Assembly (NCBI RefSeq): GCF_002386445.1
Contig: NZ_DGIR01000054.1
Location: forward strand, 1 to 64,000
DNA: 64,000 nt
From: Pseudomonas sp. UBA4617
GTDB lineage: Bacteria > Pseudomonadota > Gammaproteobacteria > Pseudomonadales > Pseudomonadaceae
Direction of reading: 5' to 3'
Position numbers and translations under genes: made by a program. The notes beneath the pieces are model-generated. The model ran no database searches. It was not told the origin of the DNA and worked only from the letters and a program-made list of their open reading frames with translations. The first letter of the stretch is position 1, and every line of letters starts with the position of its first letter. This document shows positions 45,033-52,962 of this stretch, in pieces.

Positions 45033-45141
45033 CTGGCTGGCTCTTGTCTTCGCGATGGATGCTGACAGTGAAACAGAAAAACCTGATTTGCGCTGCTTGT
45101 GCGGGCTTTTGGTAGTGGCGCGTGGCAGTCGGGAAGAACAA

Positions 45142-45167
45142 AAAAGCCGCCCCGAAGGGCGGCTTTT
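45142..45167 (-). terminator. Terminator of pckA
   Basis: Stem aaaagccgccc (45142-45152) with gggcggctttt (45157-45167), 11 bp, TTCG loop on the minus strand followed by a T run (A tract at 45140-45145). A textbook terminator immediately after pckA. Confidence 0.95.
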
Positions 45168-45186
45168 CGTTGCAACCGGCTGCAGC

Positions 45187-46728
45187 TTACAGCTGCGGAC
45201 CAGCGGCCTTGATAGCGTCGGATACGTCGAACTTCTTGAAGTTCTCGATGAACAGCTTGGCCAAGCCCTTGGCAGCCTCGTCGTAGGCAGCCTTGTCAGC
45301 CCAGTTGGTGCGCGGGTTGAGCAGTTCGGTTTCAACGCCCGGAACAGCCTTCGGCACGTCCAGGTTGATGATGTCCAGGTGCTCGGTTTCGGCACCGACC
45401 AGTGCGCCGCTCTGGATCGCAGCGATCACCGCACGGGTAGTCGGGATGCTGAAGCGCTTGCCAACACCGTAGCCACCGCCGGTCCAGCCGGTGTTGACCA
45501 GGTAGACCTTGGAGTTGAAGCCGTTGATACGCTTGATCAGCAGCTCGGCGTATTCGCCAGCCGGGCGCGGGAAGAACGGTGCGCCGAAGCAGGTAGAGAA
45601 GGTCGACTTGATGCCGCCACCCGAACCCATTTCAGTGGAACCGACCAGCGCGGTGTAGCCGGACAGGAAGTGGTAGGCCGCCTGCTCGTTGTTCAGGATC
45701 GACACCGGCGGCAGAACACCGGTCAGGTCGCAGGTCAGGAAGATGACTGCGTTCGGCTCGCCACCCAGGTTCGCTTCGGAACGCTTGGCAACGTGCTCCA
45801 GCGGGTAGGCCGCACGGCTGTTCTGGGTCAGGCTGACATCGGTGTAGTCGGCGTGCTTGTTGGCGTCGAGAACGACGTTTTCCAGCACTGCACCATGCTT
45901 GATGGCTTTCCAGATGACCGGCTCGTTCTTCTCGGACAGGTCGATGCACTTGGCGTAGCAACCACCTTCCATGTTGAACACCACGCCCTCGCCCCAGCCG
46001 TGCTCGTCGTCACCGATCAGGTAACGGCTTTCGTCGGCCGACAGGGTGGTCTTGCCGGTGCCGGACAGGCCGAAGAACAGGGTCACGTCGCCAGCTTCGC
46101 CGATGTTGGCAGCGCAGTGCATCGGCAGCACGTCGGCAGCCGGCAGCAGGAAGTTCTGCACCGAGAACATGGCTTTCTTCATTTCGCCGGCGTAACGCAT
46201 GCCAGCGATCAGCACCTTCTTCTGGGCGAAATTGATGATCACGCAACCGTCGGAGTTGGTACCGTCACGCTCAGGTTCGCAGACGAAGTTGGCGACGTTG
46301 AGGATCTGCCACTCGCCGCGGCCAGCCGGGTTGTACTGCTCCGGATTGATGAACAGGCAACGACCGAACAGGTTCTGCCAGGCGGTCTGGGTGGTCATCT
46401 TCACCGGCAGGTAGTGCTCGGCAGCCGCCCCTACGTGAACGTAGGAAACGAAGTGATCCTGGGCATTGTTGAACGCCTCGACGCGGTCCCACAGGGCATC
46501 GAACTTGTCGGCCGGGAACTTGCGGTTGATCGGGCCCCAGGCAATGGCGTCCTGGGTGGAAGGTTCTTCGACGATGAAACGATCAGCCGGCGAACGGCCA
46601 GTACGGTGACCAGTCTCCACGACCAGTGCGCCAGTATCGGCTAGTACGCCTTCACCGCGTTGCAGCGCTTCTTTTACCAGCTCATCGACACTCAGGTCGG
46701 TGTACACGGTGTTGTTGGCTTGCGTCAT
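45187..46728 (-). CDS. pckA: Phosphoenolpyruvate carboxykinase (ATP)
   Basis: 513 residues. Converts oxaloacetate and ATP to phosphoenolpyruvate, the gateway of gluconeogenesis. P-loop/kinase-1a motif FFGLSGTGKTTLSADESRYL around residue 225-245, metal/kinase-2 region VFNMEGGCYAKCIDLS, R-loop GHRTGRSPADRF near the N-terminus, and the C-terminal adenine-binding RTNWADKAAYDEAAKG. ATG 46728 (MTQANNTVYTDLSV) is preceded by GGATGGGG; the upstream extension is short and non-conserved. Divergent from nothing; it follows the hslO terminator on the same strand. Confidence 0.97.
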   Translation of the reverse strand: MTQANNTVYTDLSVDELVKEALQRGEGVLADTGALVVETGHRTGRSPADRFIVEEPSTQDAIAWGPINRKFPADKFDALWDRVEAFNNAQDHFVSYVHVGAAAEHYLPVKMTTQTAWQNLFGRCLFINPEQYNPAGRGEWQILNVANFVCEPERDGTNSDGCVIINFAQKKVLIAGMRYAGEMKKAMFSVQNFLLPAADVLPMHCAANIGEAGDVTLFFGLSGTGKTTLSADESRYLIGDDEHGWGEGVVFNMEGGCYAKCIDLSEKNEPVIWKAIKHGAVLENVVLDANKHADYTDVSLTQNSRAAYPLEHVAKRSEANLGGEPNAVIFLTCDLTGVLPPVSILNNEQAAYHFLSGYTALVGSTEMGSGGGIKSTFSTCFGAPFFPRPAGEYAELLIKRINGFNSKVYLVNTGWTGGGYGVGKRFSIPTTRAVIAAIQSGALVGAETEHLDIINLDVPKAVPGVETELLNPRTNWADKAAYDEAAKGLAKLFIENFKKFDVSDAIKAAGPQL

Positions 46729-46832
46729 GAGATACCCCATCCGGCCCGAGGCCGAGTGCTCCAAACGTTTTGTAGTTGTCTCGAAAAAACTACTACAGCG
46801 AAAAAAGTGGCCGGATTATGCCAGAAACGCCC

Positions 46833-46886
46833 AAAAAAAGTAGGCCCCTCCTGTCAGAACTGCGCTTTTGCGCAATTCGGCAGGAG
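46833..46886 (-). terminator. Terminator of hslO
   Basis: On the minus strand the stem ctcctg...caggag (46848-46853 with 46881-46886) with an inner tgcgc/gcgca helix is followed by a seven-base T run (A run at 46833-46839). It separates hslO from pckA. Confidence 0.75.
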
Positions 46887-46907
46887 ATTATCCTGTAGTT
46901 AAACGTT

Positions 46908-47807
46908 TCAGTGACGAGTTTCTGAGGCCGTGTCCGTGCCGCCACCGGCAAACAATTGCGCCACGTCACTGGCGTCGAAGAAATAGCGCTCGTTGCAGAA
47001 CTGGCAATCGATCTCGACCTGCCCGCCGCACTCTTCCACCAACGCCTTGGCGTCTTGCTCGCCCAGACTGACCAGCGCATTGCCGGAACGTTCACGAGAG
47101 CAGCTGCAATTGAAGCGCAGCGGCTGGATGTCGAACAGGCGCACAGCATCTTCGTGGTACAGGCGGTGCAACAGGGTTTCGTTGTCCAGCGCCCATTCCT
47201 CGGCCTTGAGCGTCGAGGCCAGGGCCACCACGTGCTGCCAGCTTTCTTCACGCTCTTCGTCGTCGGGCTGGCGATCACGCGGCAGTTGCTGCAGCAGCAG
47301 GCCACGGGCCTTGCCGCCATCGGCATGCAGCCAGAAACGGGTATTGAGCTGTTGCGACTGCACGAAATAATTGGTGAAGCATTCCGACAGGCTGGCGCCA
47401 TCGAGGTCGACGGTGCCCTGGTAGCGCTGGCCCTTGAGCGGGTCGATGGTCAGGGTCAGGTGGCCGTCTGGCATCAGCTGCGACAGGGTCGCGGTAGCCG
47501 GGATCTGGTCCGCTTCGTAGCGGGCCATGCCGCGGATGTCGCGGTTTCCGGAGCATTCGACCATCAGCAGCGGGATCGGCCCCTCCGACCGTGCCTGCAG
47601 CACCAGCAGGCCATCGAACTTCAGCGCCCCGACCAACAACGCAGTGGCGGCCATCAGCTCACCGAGCAGAGTCTGTACCGGCTGCGGGTAGTCATGACGT
47701 GCCAGCACCGCGGCGTAGCTGTCATCGAGAGACACCCACTCGCCGCGCACGTCGCGCTCGTCGAAGATGAAACGTTGGGTGAAATCGGTATCAGGCAATT
47801 CGCTCAT
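46908..47807 (-). CDS. hslO: Hsp33 family redox-regulated chaperone
   Basis: 299 residues, the standard Hsp33 length. A holdase activated by oxidation of four zinc-bound cysteines: here the C-terminal motif is C-x-C in FNCSCSRERSG and C-x2-C in DCQFCNERYFF (about residues 235-270). The N-terminal substrate-binding domain includes HVQ-like VRGEWVSLDDSYAAVLARHD. ATG 47807 is canonical. Single gene, its own terminator; likely induced by heat or oxidative stress. Confidence 0.96.
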   Translation of the reverse strand: MSELPDTDFTQRFIFDERDVRGEWVSLDDSYAAVLARHDYPQPVQTLLGELMAATALLVGALKFDGLLVLQARSEGPIPLLMVECSGNRDIRGMARYEADQIPATATLSQLMPDGHLTLTIDPLKGQRYQGTVDLDGASLSECFTNYFVQSQQLNTRFWLHADGGKARGLLLQQLPRDRQPDDEEREESWQHVVALASTLKAEEWALDNETLLHRLYHEDAVRLFDIQPLRFNCSCSRERSGNALVSLGEQDAKALVEECGGQVEIDCQFCNERYFFDASDVAQLFAGGGTDTASETRH

Positions 47808-47928
47808 AGGTTTTGGCTATCTGAAAATAATGACAAAATGGTTACAAGGGTTGTCGAAACACCAGCGAAAACCCCGTTATAGAGCGCTGCAGGTGCGCTC
47901 AGCTTCCTGTTTGCAATAGAGGCATTTT

Positions 47929-48723
47929 ATGGACAATCCACCACTGTTCCAAGCAAGGTGGTCTTTCGGGCCATTGGCAGCCTGCACGCTGCTTCCCATC
48001 GCTCTACTGTGTTTCTGGTTATGGCCCGTTGGCCAGATCCTGTGCCTGACTTTCGACGAATGGCTGTTCCACAGCCTGAATGCACCGCTGGCCGATAACC
48101 CCACCTGGCGCTACATCTGGACGCTCGGTAGCCTGCGTCCGTTCGACATCGTCGTTGGCCTGATCCTGCTGGCAGTGCTGATTCGTGGCGACTGGGTATT
48201 CAAGGCAGCGCAGGTTCGCCAGGCCTTTTTCGGCTTTCTGGTAACGCTGATCCTTTTAGTGGTGATTCGCGCGCTGTTTTCCAAGTGGGTAAACGCAATG
48301 GGCTGGCAACACGATAGCCCGTCGATGGTATTCGACAACGTCGTGCACCTGAGCGATTACTACCCGGACCTGGAAAAGGCCTGGGAGCTGAAGGACCGCT
48401 CCAGCAACAGTTTCCCTGGCGACCACGCCTCGGTGCTATTGATCTGGGCGCTGTTCATGAGCGTGTTCAGCCGCCGCCTGCTGCAGTACCTGGTGATCTG
48501 GGGGTTGGCGCTGCTGTTCATGCTGCCGCGTCTGGTAGCTGGCGCCCACTGGGGGCAGGACGACTACATCGGCGGGCTGCTGATGGCGCTGCTGGCGTTG
48601 GGCTGGAGCTGCTTCACACCGCTGGCGGCCAAAGGTAGCGCATTGTTGGTGCGCTGGACGGGGCCATTGTTCTCGATCGCGGGCAAGTTACCGTTGGTCG
48701 GCCGCCTGGCGGTTATCCGCTAG
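47929..48723 (+). CDS. PAP2-superfamily membrane phosphatase
   Basis: 264 residues with six hydrophobic segments (LAACTLLPIALLCFWLW, FDIVVGLILLAVLI, FFGFLVTLILLVVIRALF, LLFMLPRLVAG). Phosphatase motifs: NSFPGDHASVLLIW (PSGH-type, catalytic His) and LVAGAHWGQDDYIGG (SR-x5-H-x3-D-like). Acts on lipid phosphates, undecaprenyl diphosphate or a related membrane substrate, to be decided. ATG 47929. Single gene divergent from hslO and convergent with hslR. Confidence 0.87.
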   Translation: MDNPPLFQARWSFGPLAACTLLPIALLCFWLWPVGQILCLTFDEWLFHSLNAPLADNPTWRYIWTLGSLRPFDIVVGLILLAVLIRGDWVFKAAQVRQAFFGFLVTLILLVVIRALFSKWVNAMGWQHDSPSMVFDNVVHLSDYYPDLEKAWELKDRSSNSFPGDHASVLLIWALFMSVFSRRLLQYLVIWGLALLFMLPRLVAGAHWGQDDYIGGLLMALLALGWSCFTPLAAKGSALLVRWTGPLFSIAGKLPLVGRLAVIR

Positions 48724-48728
48724 CCCCT

Positions 48729-48750
48729 GGGGCCGCAAAGCGGCCCCTTT
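48729..48750. terminator. Bidirectional terminator
   Basis: Stem ggggccgc (48729-48736) with gcggcccc (48740-48747) and a short T run; it lies between the convergent PAP2 and hslR genes. Confidence 0.8.
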
Positions 48751-49151
48751 CAATCGAAACTGCCATGCAATTGGTGAATCTGCCGCCGCTGCTTCTTGGT
48801 CGGCCGACCATCGGTCGTCACCCCCATTGCTCCTGCCTTGCGCATTTCTGCCGCCTGCTCACGCCGGCGCACGCTGTCTTCGGTTTCCTCGTACAAGGTC
48901 TGCGCCTCCGGCGCCCCTCGCCGCACCACCGACAGTGCTTTCACCACCACCGTGCGCTCATCGAACCCAGTGCGCAGCACGAACTCGTCGCCCACCCGCG
49001 GCTCCTTGCCCGGCTTGCAGCGCTCACCCCGGCAATGCACCTTGCCGCTCTCGATCGCCGCCTTGGCCAGTGCGCGGGTCTTGTAGAAGCGTGCTGCCCA
49101 CAGCCATTTGTCCAGGCGCACCTTGTCGTCGTCTTCGGCTTTTTGTGCCAT
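48750..49151 (-). CDS. hslR: Ribosome-associated heat shock protein HslR (Hsp15)
   Basis: 133 residues. S4-type RNA-binding domain in the N-terminal half (VRLDKWLWAARFYKTRALAK, AIESGKVHCRGERCKPGKEP) and a basic C-terminal tail (RRREQAAEMRKAG, TKKQRRQIH). Hsp15 binds stalled 50S subunits carrying nascent chains. ATG 49151 has GAGG 8 bases upstream; the open frame extends 9 residues further. It is divergent from rimB with about 110 bases between. Confidence 0.93.
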   Translation of the reverse strand: MAQKAEDDDKVRLDKWLWAARFYKTRALAKAAIESGKVHCRGERCKPGKEPRVGDEFVLRTGFDERTVVVKALSVVRRGAPEAQTLYEETEDSVRRREQAAEMRKAGAMGVTTDGRPTKKQRRQIHQLHGSFD

Positions 49152-49260
49152 CCCGTTACCTCGAACGCTGTGTTTCATCGAACTGTACTACCGTAACGAG
49201 CGGATGCAAAAAATCCCCGCCGTGCTTACAGTTCAACACCTCATCAGCAGGGTGCGTTTC

Positions 49261-49743
49261 GTGAAGACATTTGACCATTTGACTGTGATCGGCCTGCGCG
49301 AGTGGGTAGCCCTGCCCGACCTCGGCGTGGCCGGATTGCGCGCCAAGATCGACACCGGCGCCAGCACCTCCAGCCTGCATGCCACCGAAATCGAAGCGTT
49401 CGAGCGCGACGGCCAGCCCTGGGTCCGCTTCACCGCACACCTGGGCTCGGTGGTGCAGTTGCGCCATCGCCGCTGCGAGGCACCGCTGGTGACCATGAAG
49501 ACCATCAAGAGCTCCAACGGCCAGGCCCAGACCCGCTATGTCATTCGCACGTCACTGGCATTGGGCGATGGTGTGTGGGAGGTGGAGTTCACCCTGGCCT
49601 GCCGCAAAAACATGCGTTACCGCCTGCTGCTGGGCTCCAAGGCACTGATCCACGGCCAGCTGGTGGTCAACCCCGGGCTGAAATACGTACAAGACAAACC
49701 GGCCTTCCCGGCCACCCTTTCCCCTGTCACAGGTGCTGCATGA
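49261..49743 (+). CDS. rimB: Retropepsin-like ATP-dependent zinc protease family protein RimB
   Basis: 160 residues from GTG 49261 (KTFDHLTVIGLREWVALPDL). The catalytic aspartic motif AKIDTGASTSSLHA (Asp about residue 27) and LLLGSKALIHGQLVVNPG define the DUF785/retropepsin-like family. In Pseudomonas RimB is a protease that modulates the RimK glutamate ligase; its stop overlaps the rimK start (ATGA at 49740). An alternative ATG at 49204 would add 19 residues. The c-di-GMP-linked partner RimA described in other pseudomonads is not next to it. Confidence 0.87.
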   Translation: MKTFDHLTVIGLREWVALPDLGVAGLRAKIDTGASTSSLHATEIEAFERDGQPWVRFTAHLGSVVQLRHRRCEAPLVTMKTIKSSNGQAQTRYVIRTSLALGDGVWEVEFTLACRKNMRYRLLLGSKALIHGQLVVNPGLKYVQDKPAFPATLSPVTGAA

Positions 49744-50645
49744 AGATCGCTGTGCTGTCGCGCAATCCGCGTCTGTATTCCACCCGCCGCCTGGTCGAAG
49801 CCGGAACCCAGCGGGGCCACGAAATGGTGGTGATCGATACCCTGCGGGCCTACATGAACATTGCCAGCCACAAGCCGCAGATCCATTACCGCGGCAAGCC
49901 GCTGGAAGGTTTCGATGCGGTGATCCCGCGTATCGGCGCCTCGGTGACCTTCTATGGCTGCGCAGTGCTGCGCCAGTTCGAGATGATGGGCGTGTATCCG
50001 CTCAACGAGTCGGTGGCAATTGCCCGCTCGCGGGACAAGTTGCGCTCACTGCAGCTGCTATCGCGGCGTGGCATCGGCCTGCCGATTACCGGCTTCGCCC
50101 ACTCGCCAGACGATATCCCCGACCTGATCCAGATGGTCAACGGCGCTCCGCTGGTGATCAAGGTGCTGGAAGGCACCCAGGGCATCGGCGTTGTGCTGTG
50201 CGAAACCACCAAGGCGGCGGAGTCGGTGATCGAGGCGTTCATGGGCCTGAAGCAGAACATCATGGTGCAGGAATACATCAAGGAGGCAGGCGGCGCGGAC
50301 ATCCGCTGCTTCGTGGTCGGCGACAAGGTCATCGCCTCGATGAAACGCCAGGCCAAGCCCGGCGAGTTCCGCTCCAACCTGCACCGTGGCGGGGTGGCCA
50401 GCCTGATCAAGATCACGCCGGAAGAACGCATGACCGCCATTCGCGCGGCCAAGGTGATGGGCTTGAGCGTGGCGGGTGTGGATATCCTGCGTTCCAACCA
50501 TGGGCCGCTGGTAATGGAGGTGAACTCGTCACCGGGGCTGGAGGGCATAGAGGTGACCACCGGCAAGAACGTGGCGGCGATGATCATCGAGCATCTGGAG
50601 AAGAATGGCGGGCCTAATCAGACCCGGACCAAGGGCAAGGGTTGA
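49740..50645 (+). CDS. rimK: Ribosomal protein S6 modification glutamate ligase RimK
   Basis: 301 residues. ATP-grasp ligase that adds glutamate residues to the C-terminus of ribosomal protein S6 and so adjusts the proteome. ATP-grasp signatures: APLVIKVLEGTQGIGVVLCE and VQEYIKEAGGADIRCFVVGD; C-terminal SVAGVDILRSNHGPLVMEVN and SSPGLEGIE. The ATG overlaps the rimB stop. A hairpin at 50651 follows, then the converging envZ gene. Confidence 0.96.
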   Translation: MKIAVLSRNPRLYSTRRLVEAGTQRGHEMVVIDTLRAYMNIASHKPQIHYRGKPLEGFDAVIPRIGASVTFYGCAVLRQFEMMGVYPLNESVAIARSRDKLRSLQLLSRRGIGLPITGFAHSPDDIPDLIQMVNGAPLVIKVLEGTQGIGVVLCETTKAAESVIEAFMGLKQNIMVQEYIKEAGGADIRCFVVGDKVIASMKRQAKPGEFRSNLHRGGVASLIKITPEERMTAIRAAKVMGLSVAGVDILRSNHGPLVMEVNSSPGLEGIEVTTGKNVAAMIIEHLEKNGGPNQTRTKGKG

Positions 50646-50650
50646 GATTC

Positions 50651-50671
50651 CGGGGCTGCTTTGCAGCCCCG
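50651..50671. terminator. Hairpin between rimK and envZ
   Basis: cggggctgc (50651-50659) with gcagccccg (50663-50671), a 9-bp stem between convergent genes. There is no T run, so termination or 3'-end protection is only likely. Confidence 0.6.
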
Positions 50672-50675
50672 ATAG

Positions 50676-51989
50676 TCACACGGCATTACGCGGCAGCAAC
50701 AGTCCCAATGGCAACCTTACCCGCGCCTCGATCCCGCCCCCGGAGCGGTTGCGCAGCTCAACATTGCCGCCATGCTGCGCCGCGATCCGCTTGACGATCG
50801 CCAGCCCCAGCCCGGTGCCCTTGCCGCCGCGAGCCCGGTCACCACGAATAAACGGATTGAAGATGGTTTCAAGCTCCGACTCGTCGATCCCGGTGCCGCG
50901 GTCCAGCACGCTCAGCACCACGTATGGCGCGCTCTCGTCGCCCGACACATAGGCCGCCACCTCGACCCCCTTGCCGGCATGGTGCAAGGCGTTGCCGATC
51001 AGGTTGCCCAGCATGCGCTTGAGCGAAACCCGCCGCAGCGGAAACGGCGGAATCGGCTCCAGGCACAGGCGCACGCGTTCTTCCGGCTGGTTGTAAGGCG
51101 CCACCACCTCACGTACCAGGTCGGCCAGGTCAACCTCTTCGAGCGGCTCGTCACGGCCATCGCGAATGAAGGCGAGGAACTGATCGAGGATCGCATCCAT
51201 GTCCTCGATGTCACGGACCATGTCGTCGCTCAGTTCGCTGTCGCTGTTCAACAATGACAGCGACAGGCGCAGGCGCGTAAGCGGTGTGCGCAGGTCGTGG
51301 GAAACTCCGGCAAGCATCAGCTCGCGCTCGCGCCCGGCCTGCTCGACATCCTCGGCCATCTGGTTGAAGGCCTTGTACACCTCGGTCATCTCGCTGGGCG
51401 TATCGCTGATCGGCAAGCGCACGCTGCGCCCCTGGCCCAGCAGGCGTGCGGCGAACACCAGGCGCTTGAGCGGCTGGTTCAGCTGGCGCACGAAGATCCA
51501 GGCCGAGGCGGTGGACAGCAGGCCGATGGCCAGGAACCAGCCCAGCACGTTCCAGATCTTCTGCCCCCGCAACGGGTGCGGGTACAGCGGCACTTTCAGC
51601 CAGCCGGGGCCCAGGCTGGGTGCGTTGACCCACAACGCCGGTGGCGCGTGAATACGCAGGCGCACCTCGGTGTCATCGCCCAGCTCGGCCTGCATCTGCC
51701 GCTGATAGATCTCACTGTAGGGCCAGTGTTGTTCGCCCTCAGGCACCCCAGAGCCGGTAACCCGGATAAGGCCTGCCGCTTCGGCGATCTTGTCGCGGTT
51801 TTCTTCGTCGGCAGCCCAGTAGGCACGCAAGGTCAGCGCGACACCGTGGCTGTACTGACGGTCGACCAGCACGTCCTCGTTCATCAACAGGTAGACCAGG
51901 GTCAGGGCCTTGGAGAACAGGACGACGATCAGCACCAGCCACAGCGTGCGGGCGAAGAAGCTTTGCGGAAACCACAGCGGTGTTTTCAT
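50676..51989 (-). CDS. envZ: Osmosensor histidine kinase EnvZ
   Basis: 437 residues. Membrane helix 1 (LWLVLIVVLFSKALTLVYLL), periplasmic domain, helix 2 (VLGWFLAIGLLSTASAWIFV), HAMP with PLKRLVFAARLLGQGRSVRL, H-box MLAGVSHDLRTPLTRLRLSL (His about residue 235) and HATPase (NLIGNALHHAG, GTGLGLAIVKRIAAQHGGN). ATG 51989 gives the normal N-terminus; a longer frame is possible. The ribosome-binding site is weak. It lies 13 bases after ompR, in the same operon. Confidence 0.93.
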   Translation of the reverse strand: MKTPLWFPQSFFARTLWLVLIVVLFSKALTLVYLLMNEDVLVDRQYSHGVALTLRAYWAADEENRDKIAEAAGLIRVTGSGVPEGEQHWPYSEIYQRQMQAELGDDTEVRLRIHAPPALWVNAPSLGPGWLKVPLYPHPLRGQKIWNVLGWFLAIGLLSTASAWIFVRQLNQPLKRLVFAARLLGQGRSVRLPISDTPSEMTEVYKAFNQMAEDVEQAGRERELMLAGVSHDLRTPLTRLRLSLSLLNSDSELSDDMVRDIEDMDAILDQFLAFIRDGRDEPLEEVDLADLVREVVAPYNQPEERVRLCLEPIPPFPLRRVSLKRMLGNLIGNALHHAGKGVEVAAYVSGDESAPYVVLSVLDRGTGIDESELETIFNPFIRGDRARGGKGTGLGLAIVKRIAAQHGGNVELRNRSGGGIEARVRLPLGLLLPRNAV

Positions 51990-52002
51990 CAATGGCGAGG
52001 GA

Positions 52003-52743
52003 TCATTTGCCGGCGTTCCCGTCCGGCACGAACACGTAGCCCACACCCCAGACAGTCTGGATATAGCGCGGCTTGGACGGGTCCGGCTCGATCATGCGGC
52101 GCAGGCGCGAAATCTGCACGTCGATGGAACGCTCCAGCGCATCCCATTCGCGGCCACGGGCCAGGTTCATCAGCTTGTCGCGGGTCAGCGGCTCGCGTGC
52201 GTGCATGACCAGCGCCTTGAGCACGGCGAACTCACCGGTGGTCAGCATGTGCACCTCGTCGCCACGCTTGAGCTCGCGGGTGGCCAGCGACAGCTCGTAG
52301 TCGCCGAAGGTGACCGACTCGTCTTCACTGCCCGGCGCCCCTGGCACACTCGGGGCCTGGCGGCGCAGCACGGCCTTGACCCGGGCCATCAGTTCGTCCG
52401 GGTTGAACGGCTTGCCGAGGTAGTCGTCGGCGCCCAGTTCCAGGCCCTTGATGCGGCTGAGCTCGTCGCCCTTGGCGGTAAGCATGATGATCGGGATCTG
52501 GTTGTTCTGCTGGCGCAGGCGCTTGCATGCCGACAGGCCATCTTCACCGGGCAGCATCAAGTCGAGCACCACCAGGTTGAACACCTCGCGCTGCAACAAG
52601 CGGTCCATCTGCTCGGTATTGGGCACCGCACGGGCACGGTAGCCCTTGCTGGCGAAGAAACGTTCCAGCAGGCTGCTCAGCCCCGGGTCGTCATCGACGA
52701 TGAGAATCTTTTCACCTTCAGCGGTGTTTGGCGTGCCGGTCAT
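52003..52743 (-). CDS. ompR: Response regulator OmpR
   Basis: 246 residues. Receiver domain with acidic pocket and phosphoacceptor in ILIVDDDPGLSSLLERFF and NLVVLDLMLPGEDGLSACKR, then a winged-helix DNA-binding domain (EFAVLKALVMHAREPLTRDK, SRLRRMIEPDPSKPRYIQTV, GVGYVF). First gene of ompR-envZ on the minus strand; the upstream 219 bases are shared with tex. Confidence 0.95.
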   Translation of the reverse strand: MTGTPNTAEGEKILIVDDDPGLSSLLERFFASKGYRARAVPNTEQMDRLLQREVFNLVVLDLMLPGEDGLSACKRLRQQNNQIPIIMLTAKGDELSRIKGLELGADDYLGKPFNPDELMARVKAVLRRQAPSVPGAPGSEDESVTFGDYELSLATRELKRGDEVHMLTTGEFAVLKALVMHAREPLTRDKLMNLARGREWDALERSIDVQISRLRRMIEPDPSKPRYIQTVWGVGYVFVPDGNAGK

Positions 52744-52878
52744 GAATTACTCCTCTGGTATCGCCGCGCATTATGGCGTAGCCATTGCTGCACGTTGCGT
52801 GAGCATTGTTAGCAGATTTTTCCCCCGGCGCCAGTTCCGGCTGGCCGGGCGCCATCACCGCAAGGCGTTTGCGATGGG

Positions 52879-52884
52879 TATAAT
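52879..52884 (+). promoter_or_regulatory. Possible -10 element of tex
   Basis: A consensus TATAAT at 52879-52884 lies about 80 bases before the tex start. No good -35 is visible at the right distance, so the promoter call is weak. Confidence 0.35.
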
Positions 52885-52962
52885 GCGCGGCTTTCATCCA
52901 GCGCCGCCGGGCGAAAGGCCCACAGGCGGCGACCCCCGTATTCATAATGTCAGGTGGTTTAC

